Positions 17,754-27,455 of a stretch of DNA of 64,000 nucleotides are shown here, piece after piece; the first letter of the stretch is position 1; each line of letters begins with the position of its first letter. The notes beneath the pieces were generated by a model. It saw only the letters and a list, made by a program, of their open reading frames with translations. It ran no database searches and was not told the origin of the DNA. Location: contig PAPJ01000035.1 in NCBI GenBank assembly GCA_002709045.1, forward strand, positions 1-64,000. The letters are read 5' to 3'. The position numbers and the translations under genes are program-made. The DNA is from Planctomycetaceae bacterium (lineage in GTDB: Bacteria; Planctomycetota; Planctomycetia; Pirellulales; Pirellulaceae).

Positions 17754-17916
17754 AGTGCTATAATGATATCTTCACCTTTGCATAGCGTCGATAATCCACT
17801 TTTCATTGCGCAATAATTAAGGCTGCGAACACTCAATAGGGTAGTATTTTCAGTGGAATCGTTATAATTCAACATTCAATATCCCGGCTTTTCAAACTCG
17901 AATCGCAAACTGTCGT

Positions 17917-18873
17917 ATGTCTGCTGACCAATCGCCACCCACTGTACCTTTTGATGCTGCCCGTATAGCAAAAGCAATACGCCAGCGATTACAAAGCCTA
18001 GCTCGGGCCGGAGTCACCTCTATTCGTACTCCCGGCACCTCACAAACAGACCTTCGTGAACTACAAAACCAGCTCGCAGCCATTGAAAAAAATGGACTAC
18101 CTGAGCCAGTACAAACTTCTGCTATCGAAGCGACTGCTTCCCCGGTGGTTCCTATTTCAGAGCCCCGGACTAATCTGCAACAAATACCGGACAAAACTCC
18201 GGAATCCGTTACCGAAAAAACGGCTACACTACCAACCCCGAACGTCGCCTTAAACATTTCTCAGGAAGAAGCCTTAATGCGGTCAAAAAAACAAAATCAA
18301 TTAGACATTATTTGTCAGGAAGTGGAAAATTGTAATGCCTGTTACGAACTCGCGAGTACTCGAAACAATACTGTCTTTGGCGTCGGTAATGCGGACGCTC
18401 GTTTAGTGTTTTATGGTGAAGCTCCGGGTGCTGACGAAGACAAGCTGGGGGAACCGTTTGTCGGGCGAGCCGGAAAACTTCTTAATAAAATCATTGCCGC
18501 AATGGGACTGACACGCGATGATATTTACATTCTCAACACGATCAAATGTCGCCCGCCTGGAAACCGCAATCCAACACCACAGGAACAACAGGACTGTGCT
18601 GACTTCCTCAAAAGACAGCTCGATATCATTCAACCGGAATATATTGTTTGTCTCGGAGCCATCGCCAGCCACTCGTTCCTCGAATGTAAAACTCCGATCG
18701 GACAGATGCGTGGACAGTTTTTCGACAAAAACGGCATCAAAGTCCTCTGTACATTCCACCCTGCTTATCTTCTGCGCGACCCTCGTCGAAAACGTGATGT
18801 TTGGGAAGATATTCAATTCCTGATGAAAGATATGGGATTGCCTGTTCCTGAGAAATCCGAAGGAGTCACTTAG
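17917..18873 (+). CDS. family-4 uracil-DNA glycosylase
   Basis: It excises uracil from DNA; family 4 is the Fe-S-containing clade. The 318-residue product has a low-complexity N-terminal extension of about 115 residues, then the catalytic domain. That domain has the cysteine-bearing [44 protein letters not shown], and the C-terminal [11 protein letters not shown]. The N-terminal extension is variable in the family and has no recognisable motif here. ATG 17917 is the first in-frame ATG, but its Shine-Dalgarno is poor. It lies 10 bp upstream of a HAD gene. Confidence 0.93.
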   Translation: MSADQSPPTVPFDAARIAKAIRQRLQSLARAGVTSIRTPGTSQTDLRELQNQLAAIEKNGLPEPVQTSAIEATASPVVPISEPRTNLQQIPDKTPESVTEKTATLPTPNVALNISQEEALMRSKKQNQLDIICQEVENCNACYELASTRNNTVFGVGNADARLVFYGEAPGADEDKLGEPFVGRAGKLLNKIIAAMGLTRDDIYILNTIKCRPPGNRNPTPQEQQDCADFLKRQLDIIQPEYIVCLGAIASHSFLECKTPIGQMRGQFFDKNGIKVLCTFHPAYLLRDPRRKRDVWEDIQFLMKDMGLPVPEKSEGVT

Positions 18874-18882
18874 GATTTCTTG

Positions 18883-19494
18883 ATGGCTATTAAAGGAATT
18901 ATCTTTGACATGGACGGAACGCTCATCGATTCCAGACTGGATTTCGATCAGATGCGCCACGACATGGACTTACCGATAGAGGCTCCGATTCTGGAAACCA
19001 TCGAATCTTACACCGGATTACGTCGGCAGCAATGTAATGAAGTACTGCGCGTCCACGAACAGATTGGCGTGGAGAAGGCAACTGTCTTTCCAGGTGTCTC
19101 CGAATTGCTGGAATATGCTCAGTCACTTGATTTGAAAATGGCCATCGTTACCCGAAACCTTCATGAATTTGCGGTTGAAATGCTGCGGATGCTACCAGTA
19201 ACGTTCTCACCGGTTATCGGTAGAGAAGAAGGGCCAATCAAACCCGACCCCTGGGCACTCTGTCATATATGTGAAAACTGGGGACTTGAAACGCATCAAG
19301 TGGTCATGGCCGGTGATTATCGATTCGATCTCGAGGCCGGTAAGCGTGCCGGTTGTCCAACCCTCTGGTTCAGTCAAAAACGAGTCATTGGAAATTCAGA
19401 TTGGCACCAAATGGCTGACTACATTCTGGAAGATAATTTTCAGGGGGCTGAATTATTAGACAGGATTATTGAGGATCATCGGGACTCGTCGTAA
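18883..19494 (+). CDS. HAD-family phosphatase (phosphoglycolate phosphatase-like)
   Basis: This is a 203-residue HAD hydrolase with motif I DMDGTLIDS at residues 10-18, motif II in VTRN, a Lys in IKPDP (motif III) and GDYRFDLEAG (motif IV). The helical cap between motifs I and II classes it with phosphoglycolate phosphatase/beta-phosphoglucomutase relatives. ATG 18883 is used; a TTG three bases earlier is also open. It lies 10 bp downstream of the UDG gene and is probably co-transcribed. It may be a damage-repair or housekeeping phosphatase; the substrate is unknown. Confidence 0.9.
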   Translation: MAIKGIIFDMDGTLIDSRLDFDQMRHDMDLPIEAPILETIESYTGLRRQQCNEVLRVHEQIGVEKATVFPGVSELLEYAQSLDLKMAIVTRNLHEFAVEMLRMLPVTFSPVIGREEGPIKPDPWALCHICENWGLETHQVVMAGDYRFDLEAGKRAGCPTLWFSQKRVIGNSDWHQMADYILEDNFQGAELLDRIIEDHRDSS

Positions 19495-19616
19495 GCAAAC
19501 AACGTTAATTCGTCAAAGCGTGTGACCGCAGTCCAGGATAGAACGGACAGGCCTAGCCCTTCAAGCCTCATTCCTGCTAAAATCCAGCTCAATTCACAAT
19601 TCTTACATTTCCGGGA

Positions 19617-20591
19617 ATGGACTCCAGGGTAATGAAATACTGTCCGACGATCCTTGTTTTACTAGCACTCGTACAGTTAGCTCATGCACAACAAGAATCT
19701 GCGCCTGCACCGAATGCCATTCAGATCCAGCAAAACGCTCGAAAGGATTCACGACAGCAAGCTTCTCAAGCAGTACAGCCTCCGTCATTCCTTCCACTGT
19801 CTGAAAAGCATCAGGATTATATCCAACGTGTTCTACTCTACTGGCAAAACCACACCGAGAAAATTGACCACTACCGCAGTAACTTTGAACGCTGGCAATT
19901 CGACACCGTATACGGGCCTCCTAATACTTTTAAGACTTTTAGTACCGGGAAAGTACGATTTGCTGACCCTGATAAAGGACTTTTTAAGGTGGAAAAAGTT
20001 CTCACCTACCAGCCGGCAACAGCTCAAACAAAAGCTATCTACAAAGAAGTCCCCGGGACACATGGTGAATTTTGGGTTTGTGATGGAAAAAACATCTTCG
20101 AATATGACTATCTAAACAAACGTCTCATTCAACAGGTTTTACCCGCGCAGTTGCAGGGTAAAAACATCATTAATGGTCCTTTGCCATTCCTGTTTGGCTG
20201 TAATGCTGAGGATATTGTGAATCGTTTTTGGCTGCGGGCTATTACACCCCAAAACGTTAAAGGAGAAATTTGGCTAGAGGCATATCCCAAGACAATCCAT
20301 GATGCCGGTAATTACCAAAAAGTGCACATTATCATCGATAATAAAGATTTCCTTCCGAAGGGAATGGTGATTTTTGATCGCAGTTATGAGAAAGGAAAAA
20401 ATCATTCACGAACTGTTTTTAACTTCAAGCAGCGTGAGATTAACTTTGCCACAACGCTGGAAAAGCTAAATCCTTTCTACCGCAACTTCTATGAACCGGA
20501 ACTGCCTTCTGGCTGGAAGAAAGTTGTGAATGCAGCGCCGACCACTCAGAAAAGTCGTCAGGCCAGTAATCCAACCCAACAACCACGTTAA
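19617..20591 (+). CDS. TIGR03009-type secreted planctomycete protein
   Basis: The 324-residue exported protein has a signal peptide ending LVQLAHAQ and a Gln/Ala/Ser-rich linker. A domain then starts with HTEKIDHYRSNFERWQFD. The mid-region has GKVRFADPDKGLFKVEK and FWVCDGKNIFEYD, reminiscent of LolA-like lipoprotein carriers. I recognise it as the TIGR03009 family, known to me only from Planctomycetota. A LolA-like fold would fit a periplasmic lipid or lipoprotein carrier role, but this is inferred. ATG 19617 gives the longest product. ATG 19632 starts right at the signal peptide and may be the true start. Confidence 0.8.
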   Translation: MDSRVMKYCPTILVLLALVQLAHAQQESAPAPNAIQIQQNARKDSRQQASQAVQPPSFLPLSEKHQDYIQRVLLYWQNHTEKIDHYRSNFERWQFDTVYGPPNTFKTFSTGKVRFADPDKGLFKVEKVLTYQPATAQTKAIYKEVPGTHGEFWVCDGKNIFEYDYLNKRLIQQVLPAQLQGKNIINGPLPFLFGCNAEDIVNRFWLRAITPQNVKGEIWLEAYPKTIHDAGNYQKVHIIIDNKDFLPKGMVIFDRSYEKGKNHSRTVFNFKQREINFATTLEKLNPFYRNFYEPELPSGWKKVVNAAPTTQKSRQASNPTQQPR

Positions 20592-20709
20592 ACTCTAACT
20601 GGCAATTTGACGGTAACAACAAATTGTCTGCTAAAATAATAATAGTCGAGTAGGGTTTACGTTTCCTACTTGGACACAACGTTCATTCCTCGAGCATAAA
20701 TTCAGCGCA

Positions 20710-22896
20710 GTGCTAAACCTTAACGGTCTTCGATATCCCGTGATTTCCCGGAAAACGATCACTGTTTTTCTGAGTCTGCTGTTTGTATTCACTCGGGTCC
20801 AGTTGCTTCCGGCACAACCGCAGCAAGATGAACAGCAAACATCTGTGCTGATTGAAATCCAATTACCTGTCCAAAATAACAATCTCGGCGCGATCACCCG
20901 AGCGTTGGATATTGCCGTCGAGAATGCGGCCAAGGCAGCTAGGGAGAATCAACGTCCCTGGCTTTTAATACGATTCCTGCCTGCCAGCAGAGACAACCGC
21001 ATTACGAGTGACTTTGGAGCCTGCAATGCGCTCGAAAGCTATCTCTCATCTCCGTCACTAACACGTCGTTGTCGAACAGCTGCTATTCTAAATGGTCATT
21101 ATGCGGATCATGCAATCCTATCTGCTCTGGCATGTTCCAAACTAATCGTCAGTTCCGAAACTACCATCAGCGGACCGGAATCTGATACAACATTGCTGAC
21201 GCCAGAGATAAAAGACGACTACCGGCGCGTGACAGAAGCACATAAACATCTCCCCGCCTCGGTAATCGAGGCTGTCCTCGACCCTATGATCTCGCTTCAC
21301 GAGGTGACAACCAATGAAAGAACATTCTATGTGACTGGGGCAGAGCAACAAAAACTGCGCGAGCAGGGTGAGCTAAATTCATCCACAGCCATTGCCATCT
21401 CAGGCGATGCCCTAATCCTGAAGAAATCCATCTTCGCCCGGCAATCTGGCATATCTATTATCCCCACCAACGATACTACGCTGGCAACCGAGTTGAATAT
21501 TGCTCCAACTCGTTTCCTCAAATCGTCGGGACCTATCGGTAAAATCCATGCCGTCGTTATCGATATGGCTCAATTGGAGGGACTTTCACGCATTCGAGAC
21601 AAACAAACACTAATCAATAACCTTGCGAACGATCACAATCTGCTCATTTTCCAATTCCAAAATGATGGCGCCCATGCTGACGAACTAATTAACCTCGCTA
21701 ATACAATTGCTGACCTGCATTATGAAGAAATTAAGACCGTCGCCTTTGTTAAAAATCATGCACGGGGTGCTGCGGGCATTCTGGCTTTGGCTTGTGACGA
21801 AATATATTTAGGTTCCGATGGATCTATTGGTGGATTTGGAAACAGTGATGAAATGGGAGAACTGACCTTCGAAATCCGGGAAACGCTAACGGCTCTGGAG
21901 CAGACTACCAATCGCGAATGGTCTTTATTCTATCGCTGTCTCGACCCGACTATAGAAATGCATGTGTACACACAGGCAATGACCGGTGAATCGCGCGCCT
22001 TCTGTGCTCAGCAAATTATGAGTCTCGATGACAAAGACCAGTGGATACGCGGAGCCTCGCTCAATGATCGCCGGCACTTTGGTGCAGAAAATTTACAGCA
22101 ACTTGGCCATTTACAAGGCATCGCAGATGATTTACCCAGCGTGCTGGAAAATTACAATCTCAAACTGAGCGATGTGGAAATCAAATCCACGACAGGTTTA
22201 AGCGGTTTCCTTAATGAAATCGCTGACAGCAACTGGTTTCTCTGGGCAACGCTGACTATGGCCATCTATGGATTGATGGCGGAATTGGCTTCACCCGGAC
22301 TCGGATTCCCGGGACTCCTTTCAATGCTGGGGTTTGGTCTTCATATTTGGGCGCGTCACTTAAACGGTACCGTAGACGCTCTGGAAATTATTCTGATTAT
22401 CATTGGCGTCATTTGCATTGGTGTCGAATTATTTGTAACCCCGGGATTCGGCCTGTTTGGAATTGGAGGAGTCTGTTCGCTGATCATAGGGTTAATCCTG
22501 GCTGCCCAGTCATTTTCTTTTCCAACCAACCCATTTCAACGACAGCAAATTGCGAATTCAATCCTGGGCATTGTCGGCACTGTTATCGGTTCGATAATTC
22601 TTTATCAAATGACGATACGGCTGTTAGGAGATTCCTGGATTGGCCGGATGATTGCTCCGGAAAACAGTAACGCGGTAACCGCTAAGCAAACCAACTGGAA
22701 TGAAGCGATGGTTCACTGGGAACACTTGGTTGGACAAACCGGGCAAACTACCACTCGTCTTTCACCAGCAGGTAAGGTTCAGTTAGGTTCCAAAGTTTAC
22801 GATGTCCTCAGTGACGGAGAAATGATCAACTCAAATATCACGGTGGAAGTTATCGAAGTAACTGGTAATCGTATCGTTGTATCCAAGTCTTCATAA
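20710..22896 (+). CDS. nfeD: NfeD-like membrane protein with tandem degenerate ClpP-class domains
   Basis: The 728-residue product starts with a signal/anchor segment. Two consecutive ClpP/crotonase-like domains follow: one near residues 60-190, with LSALACSKLIVSSETTISG, and one near 280-440, with ARGAAGILALACDEIYLGS. Four to five membrane spans (about 500-640) and a C-terminal OB-fold NfeD domain come next (GQTGQTTTRLSPAGKVQLG). The nucleophile Ser expected in the second domain's SAG signature reads Ala. GTG 20710 is the likely start, with no strong Shine-Dalgarno. It is the first gene of a nfeD-nfeD-floA operon, which organises membrane microdomains. Confidence 0.87.
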   Translation: MLNLNGLRYPVISRKTITVFLSLLFVFTRVQLLPAQPQQDEQQTSVLIEIQLPVQNNNLGAITRALDIAVENAAKAARENQRPWLLIRFLPASRDNRITSDFGACNALESYLSSPSLTRRCRTAAILNGHYADHAILSALACSKLIVSSETTISGPESDTTLLTPEIKDDYRRVTEAHKHLPASVIEAVLDPMISLHEVTTNERTFYVTGAEQQKLREQGELNSSTAIAISGDALILKKSIFARQSGISIIPTNDTTLATELNIAPTRFLKSSGPIGKIHAVVIDMAQLEGLSRIRDKQTLINNLANDHNLLIFQFQNDGAHADELINLANTIADLHYEEIKTVAFVKNHARGAAGILALACDEIYLGSDGSIGGFGNSDEMGELTFEIRETLTALEQTTNREWSLFYRCLDPTIEMHVYTQAMTGESRAFCAQQIMSLDDKDQWIRGASLNDRRHFGAENLQQLGHLQGIADDLPSVLENYNLKLSDVEIKSTTGLSGFLNEIADSNWFLWATLTMAIYGLMAELASPGLGFPGLLSMLGFGLHIWARHLNGTVDALEIILIIIGVICIGVELFVTPGFGLFGIGGVCSLIIGLILAAQSFSFPTNPFQRQQIANSILGIVGTVIGSIILYQMTIRLLGDSWIGRMIAPENSNAVTAKQTNWNEAMVHWEHLVGQTGQTTTRLSPAGKVQLGSKVYDVLSDGEMINSNITVEVIEVTGNRIVVSKSS

Positions 22897-22913
22897 AAGT
22901 TGAGCTATTCATT

Positions 22914-23495
22914 ATGGATCCAAATATAATCTGGGCGATCGCTCTTATTGCAGTGGGAGCCGCTTTAATTATTCTCGAACTCTTCATTCCATCGGGCGGG
23001 CTCATCGGAGTTGCATCGGTTGGCTGCTTTATTGGAGCAACTTATCTCGGTTATCAGGCCGGCGAAAAAACAGGTCTCGTAATACTTTGCAGCTCTGTGC
23101 TCGTAGTCGGTGTAATGATTTACATGGCACTGAAAATATGGCCTCATACACCAATGGGCCGCAACGCTTTACCGACAGATGAAAATCCAGCAGACACTGT
23201 CACCAAAGCTCTTGAACATCTTGTTGGATTACGCGGAGTCAGCACGTCAACATTAATGCCTAACGGACGTATTGAAATCGACGGCAAAACCTATGATGCT
23301 GTCAGCCAGGGGACGATCATCGAGGAAGGCTTCGCTATCGAAGTCCTTAGCATTGAAAGTAATCGGATCCTGGTAACACAAGTTGAACAGTCCCCTTCCG
23401 ATCAGCAATCGACTGGTGATAGAACGGACACAACTGTTGAGTATTCCACCTTCGAAGATGATCTGGAACAGTCGTTAGGTGACGAAACACTGTGA
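22914..23495 (+). CDS. short NfeD-like protein
   Basis: The 193-residue protein has three hydrophobic spans in its first 80 residues (starting IIWAIALIAVGAALIILELF). A cytosolic OB-fold domain follows (LVGLRGVSTSTLMPNGRIEIDGKTYDA is the typical NfeD C-terminal pattern). An acidic tail rich in Asp/Glu/Ser ends the chain. It lacks any protease domain. It starts 17 bp after the large nfeD and precedes floA by 113 bp. Such proteins partner flotillins in membrane domains. The second copy next to the larger NfeD is notable but seen in Gram-positive yqeZ-yqfA type loci with different counts. Confidence 0.87.
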   Translation: MDPNIIWAIALIAVGAALIILELFIPSGGLIGVASVGCFIGATYLGYQAGEKTGLVILCSSVLVVGVMIYMALKIWPHTPMGRNALPTDENPADTVTKALEHLVGLRGVSTSTLMPNGRIEIDGKTYDAVSQGTIIEEGFAIEVLSIESNRILVTQVEQSPSDQQSTGDRTDTTVEYSTFEDDLEQSLGDETL

Positions 23496-23608
23496 AATTT
23501 GACACGCTTGCATGAAACTAAATTAGAATTTTGGTAAAAATATAAAGACTGATAGGTATCATTCATAATGGTTTTATGTTGTTTCAGATTCGTGACGGTG
23601 AATATTCT

Positions 23609-24664
23609 ATGAATTACATTTTCATTGCAGAGAACGATGGCGTCGGATTAATAGAAATTATTGGCATAGTTGTAGCGATCTTCCTGCTGGTCATCACCTA
23701 TGTCTTCCTGTCGTATTTCAAGCTTTATATTCAATGTAAACTGACACGAGCCGGGATCGGATTCGTTGATCTTATCAGTATGACATTCAAGAAGATTCCT
23801 GTTTCAATGATTGTCCAAAGTAAGATCATGGCGGTGAAAGCTGACCTCACGGAAGAAGAAGGGGTGACACTGTCTGCTCTTAATTCACATCATCTCGCCG
23901 GCGGAAACGTTCCACTGGTGATTCGCTCATTAATTGCTGCTCGAAAAGCTAAGATTATTAGCCTCACTTTTCAGGAAGCAATGGCGATTGATCGGGCCGG
24001 CCGAAATGTACTTGAGGCGGTTCAAACCAGTGTTTATCCAAAAGTGATTGATTGTCCTTCACTCGACTCGGGCAAAGCAAAACTCGATGCTGTCGCCAAG
24101 GATGGAATTGAACTGTATGTAAGAGCCCGCGTGACAGTGCGGGCAAACCTCCAACAGCTAGTTGGCGGTGCAACCGAAGAAACTATTACCGCCCGTGTCG
24201 GTGAAGGGATTATCAGTGCTATTGGTTCCGCTTCATCTCATAAGGAAGTGCTTGAAAATCCGGATGTGATCTCAAAGAAAGTATTGTCCGACCGCTTGGA
24301 CTCACAAACCGCTTTTGAAATCGTATCCATCGACATTGCCGATATTGATGTCGGAGGTAATATCGGAGCAAAGCTACAGGCAGATCAGGCCGAAGCTGAT
24401 ACGCAGGTGGCACGAGCACGGGCTGAAGGGCGTCGCGCCATGGCCGTAGCACTGGAACAGGAAAAAGAAGCGTCGATTCAGGAAAGCAAAGCACAGCTGA
24501 TCTCAGCCAAGGCTGAGGTGCCGATGGCAATTTCCGATGCTTTTAATTCAGGCAAGCTTGGCATTATGGATTACTATCGTATTACTAATATTCAGGCCGA
24601 TACCGAGATGCGAACATCCTTTGCCAAAGGTCCTGAACAGGAAGAACTAACAGTTGAACCCTAG
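23609..24664 (+). CDS. floA: flotillin-like protein FloA
   Basis: FloA scaffolds functional membrane microdomains. The 351-residue product has an N-terminal membrane segment (residues about 12-37), an SPFH/band-7 type domain, and the UPF0365 signatures [33 protein letters not shown] and [16 protein letters not shown] helical C-terminal part rich in Ala/Glu ([20 protein letters not shown]) follows. The length matches B. subtilis FloA (YqfA, about 331). ATG 23609 gives an N-terminus of the expected kind. TTG 23576 would add eleven residues. Confidence 0.95.
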   Translation: MNYIFIAENDGVGLIEIIGIVVAIFLLVITYVFLSYFKLYIQCKLTRAGIGFVDLISMTFKKIPVSMIVQSKIMAVKADLTEEEGVTLSALNSHHLAGGNVPLVIRSLIAARKAKIISLTFQEAMAIDRAGRNVLEAVQTSVYPKVIDCPSLDSGKAKLDAVAKDGIELYVRARVTVRANLQQLVGGATEETITARVGEGIISAIGSASSHKEVLENPDVISKKVLSDRLDSQTAFEIVSIDIADIDVGGNIGAKLQADQAEADTQVARARAEGRRAMAVALEQEKEASIQESKAQLISAKAEVPMAISDAFNSGKLGIMDYYRITNIQADTEMRTSFAKGPEQEELTVEP

Positions 24665-24667
24665 TCA

Positions 24668-25066
24668 ATGGCCGGCTTTATAAAGACAATTATCGAAGGA
24701 ATTCTGGAGGGCATGGATCAGATGGCTCAGGATCCAAATGGACCGCCGCAGAAACGTCAGGTACCTCAACGGGCTCCTGCAACGCGAACTTCAGTCGGAT
24801 CACCTCCTAATCAACAGGTGCCTTCAACACCATGGCCAAAGGACGCATCAGGCACCCAATATCAAAATCAGAATCAGGCTGAACAGACTAAACAGGTACC
24901 TGTCGATCTGAAACAATTCACGCCTAAAACTGGCGGGGCACGGTCACACAAAAGATTAAGTGGTCCTGCCATTACTGCACGTGATTTACTCCACTCCCCC
25001 GGAGGAGCTCGCGAGGCAATGATCGCCAGCGAAATCTTAAATCGTCCTGAGCATCGTTGGCAGTAA
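24668..25066 (+). CDS. Pro/Gln-rich small protein downstream of floA
   Basis: The 132-residue protein begins 3 bp after the floA stop, so it is certainly in the operon. A short helical N-terminus (MAGFIKTIIEGILEGMDQMA) is followed by a disordered Pro/Gln/Thr/Ser-rich middle. A short C-terminal segment then reads HKRLSGPAITARDLLHSPG and ends in an Ala/Glu helix (REAMIASEILNRP). No family is recognised. The position suggests a FloA partner or adaptor, an inference from operon structure only. Confidence 0.75.
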   Translation: MAGFIKTIIEGILEGMDQMAQDPNGPPQKRQVPQRAPATRTSVGSPPNQQVPSTPWPKDASGTQYQNQNQAEQTKQVPVDLKQFTPKTGGARSHKRLSGPAITARDLLHSPGGAREAMIASEILNRPEHRWQ

Positions 25067-25266
25067 CTGCCGCTAGCGTCAGAATCACGAAATGTTCGGC
25101 AAGCTCACGCAAGTCGACGGCCAGTGCCGTCAGGTTGGCTCCGCATACATTAACCTGCTGAGTTATCTGCTCTGCTTAAATTTGAAATGCTTACTTCTAT
25201 AAGCTCCAAAAACCGGGAAGTATTTCCTGCCCGTTTTATGTAAATCGGATTCTTTGCACCCTTGCT

Positions 25267-25536
25267 TTGGACCTAATCTACAAAGCCACTAGGGGCACAT
25301 CTCTTAACCTAAAAGCATCACCTATTCGGACATTGTTCATGTTACTGATGCTTCTATTTTCGGTAACCGCTGGATCCTTCGGAATTCCTGTTTTTTCTTC
25401 CGAAAATACACTCGCTCTTTATTGGGTAACAACATGCTGTGAAAAACAGATTAAAAGAGTTGACGATTTAGGACTCGTGACAAAACTGATTGCGTTGCAA
25501 AAAAAAAGGAGCGAGTATGAATTTGAACAAAGCTAG
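25267..25536 (+). CDS. small hypothetical protein (weak)
   Basis: An 89-codon frame starts at TTG 25267 with a hydrophobic stretch (residues about 22-42) and a short soluble tail. It overlaps the next, better supported, gene by 20 bp and has no clear ribosome binding site. It could be a real small exported protein, or chance. The 200 bp before it contain no supported gene, only an imperfect hairpin around 25208-25238. Confidence 0.3.
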   Translation: MDLIYKATRGTSLNLKASPIRTLFMLLMLLFSVTAGSFGIPVFSSENTLALYWVTTCCEKQIKRVDDLGLVTKLIALQKKRSEYEFEQS

Positions 25537-25687
25537 ATCTGTTTATCTTTTTGGGAGTGGAGTGTCATTCCTGCTGTCCGTTAGTCTTTGGTTTTTAGGG
25601 CATAAAGAGGAGGGAATCTTTGTTGGCGTGTGGGTTCCATCGATTTTAAGCCTGGGCAGCCTAATGCTTTCTACTTCGAGGGAGTGA
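25517..25687 (+). CDS. 56-residue two-span membrane protein
   Basis: ATG 25517 follows an A-rich stretch with AAAGGAGCG at about 25505-25513, an excellent Shine-Dalgarno. The product has two predicted membrane spans (residues about 10-25 and 31-50) joined by a short HKEEG turn. Its stop abuts the ATG of the next small gene, so translational coupling is likely. No family is recognised. Confidence 0.65.
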   Translation: MNLNKARSVYLFGSGVSFLLSVSLWFLGHKEEGIFVGVWVPSILSLGSLMLSTSRE

Positions 25688-25819
25688 ATGATGAGCATTG
25701 TGAATATTGTCATTCTTATTTTTGGGACGGTTGTTGCAGGTAGTTCGTTATGCGTCACCTGGTTAATTGTCCGAAGCACGTCTCCGGAAATAAATAACGA
25801 AAAATTGAGAGCAAAGTAA
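25688..25819 (+). CDS. 43-residue single-span membrane protein
   Basis: ATG 25688 directly abuts the upstream stop TGA (25685-25687), with GAGGGAG just before. A second ATG follows at 25691. The product has one strongly hydrophobic helix (residues about 5-29) and a short charged tail with KLRAK at the end. It is a plausible small membrane peptide by its start context and coupling, but has no recognised family. Confidence 0.55.
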   Translation: MMSIVNIVILIFGTVVAGSSLCVTWLIVRSTSPEINNEKLRAK

Positions 25820-25851
25820 CTTGTATTGTGTTTTAAAAAGGAGAGTATCGG

Positions 25852-26223
25852 ATGTTCAACATCTCAATAGTAATTCAGCTAATCGTATCTTTAACCATTC
25901 TCAACGTTTGGCTTTTTCGACGGGAAAAGATCACTGCTTTCCGTGGTGGCGAAGCTAAAACTCTGCGGGAAGAATTTAGTGTCTATGGCTTCTCAAGTTG
26001 GGTTTACTATGCTGTTGGCATTGCAAAAGTTTTAACCGCACTAGCAATGCTCTCTGCTATCTGGGTCGAACAACTGTTACTGCCCAGCACATTTATCATG
26101 GTAATCATGATGCTGGTTGCTTTTATTTGTCATATGAAGCTTCGTAATGACAACTTCTCAAAGGCAATTCCAGCCACTTCCATTTTAGTCTTGTGCTGTG
26201 TACTGATGATGATCGAAACCTAA
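25852..26223 (+). CDS. DoxX-like four-span membrane protein
   Basis: The 123-residue product has four hydrophobic helices with the DoxX-type pattern: FSSWVYYAVGIAKVLTALAM in helix two, and KLRNDNFSKAIPATSILVL in the third loop and fourth helix. AAAGGAGAG precedes ATG 25852. It is the last of three closely spaced small membrane genes. DoxX-like proteins are linked to quinone or redox homeostasis, but the function here is not known. Upstream spacing is only 32 bp, so one transcript is likely. Confidence 0.7.
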   Translation: MFNISIVIQLIVSLTILNVWLFRREKITAFRGGEAKTLREEFSVYGFSSWVYYAVGIAKVLTALAMLSAIWVEQLLLPSTFIMVIMMLVAFICHMKLRNDNFSKAIPATSILVLCCVLMMIET

Positions 26224-26419
26224 TTCATTTTGCACAAAAGCTAGTCGTGGATAATCCATCGCTTTCTATGCTTTATTAATCAGATTTTTTAGGGGCAAAG
26301 CTGGAAAGAACAATATGCCCCTTCTGCAAAGTCAACTACAATTTGACGCATGCATAAATAAGTCTTTAAAGGCTTTTACTTACTGTCGATCGAACACTCA
26401 AACATTCGGATTGTTGACA

Positions 26420-27289
26420 ATGCAGAAAATATCATTGATGACCATAATTTTGCTGAGTGCCCTTGGGGGTAGTACCAGTTGGGGACAGAAAAACGATAGT
26501 GTCAAGGTATTGACCACGCACGGTATTGCTTTCAGTCAAAAGAAAGTAGATACCCCGATTCCAAATCAGATTCATATTCTGCGAATTGATTTAAGCTTGG
26601 GCAAGGCCAAGCCCCGAGTCGCCTTAGGCCCGGATCCTGATGGAGACGGGCCAGCCGAAGTTGCTCTTACGGATCCAAGAAAACTAGCCGCTGATAAATC
26701 CGTTCTGGCATTTGTAAACACCAACCCGTGGGACAGCTTTCCCAATGCCGAAGGTAAGAAAAACAGGAATTGGTTCGCTGGACAGCCTGTTGATATTCAT
26801 GGTCTGGCAGGTACCAACGGAAATCTGCGTAGCAAAATGGATCCTTCATCTGCGTCTGTGTGGTTTGATGAAGAAGGGTTAGTACATCTCGGACATGGTC
26901 AACAGGACAAGCCGAAAGAAGCTACTTCAGGTTTTCAATTGATTCTTTCCGAAAGCAAAATACTTGTTTCTGAGGGAGGAGCTCGTCATCCGCGTACCGC
27001 AATAGGTACCGACAAGGAGGGCAAAACACTTTGGCTGGTTGTAGTTGATGGCCGACAACCAGGTTACAGCGAAGGAATGAACTTACACGAATTATCTGAA
27101 GTAATGAAGCAACTCGGGTGCTGGCGGGCCACAAACATGGATGGTGGTGGCAGTAGTGTTATGGGAGCATTAAACAAGAATGGGGAAATGCAGATCATCA
27201 ACAGACCCTCTGATCGTTTTCTTGGTTTCGTACGAATTCGCCCCTTACCGATGGTACTCACCATCGTAAAGTCAAATTCACCGAAATAG
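26420..27289 (+). CDS. exported phosphodiester glycosidase-like protein
   Basis: The 289-residue product has an N-terminal signal peptide (QKISLMTIILLSALGGSTSWG) and a phosphodiester glycosidase (NAGPA C-terminal) domain. Visible family features are RHPRTAIGTDKEGKTLWLVV, DGRQPGYSEGMNLHEL and NMDGGGSSVM near the C-terminus. Members remove capping GlcNAc-type phosphodiesters or act on phosphodiester-linked sugars. ATG 26420 fits the signal peptide. The frame is open from 26315 but those codons look like leader. It is first in a run of exported enzymes. Confidence 0.87.
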   Translation: MQKISLMTIILLSALGGSTSWGQKNDSVKVLTTHGIAFSQKKVDTPIPNQIHILRIDLSLGKAKPRVALGPDPDGDGPAEVALTDPRKLAADKSVLAFVNTNPWDSFPNAEGKKNRNWFAGQPVDIHGLAGTNGNLRSKMDPSSASVWFDEEGLVHLGHGQQDKPKEATSGFQLILSESKILVSEGGARHPRTAIGTDKEGKTLWLVVVDGRQPGYSEGMNLHELSEVMKQLGCWRATNMDGGGSSVMGALNKNGEMQIINRPSDRFLGFVRIRPLPMVLTIVKSNSPK

Positions 27290-27455
27290 ATATCCGCCAA
27301 AACGGCATCATACAGAAAGACGCTTAAATACCTAACGAAGTGTAAAGCATCTACTATTCAAAGGTCGGATTTCAGAGAAAATCTTTTGACTACCAGCCCT
27401 ATTCCTTTTCATTTTTCCCAGATAATATCAGGGATCTTTTACGGAGAATCTCATA

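Noticed and set aside
18403..18960. 185-codon minus-strand frame
   Set aside because: It lies wholly opposite the UDG and HAD genes, whose motifs fix the coding strand.
25081..25200. 36-codon frame in the gap after the floA operon
   Set aside because: Short, without a ribosome binding site or coupling; composition is not convincing.
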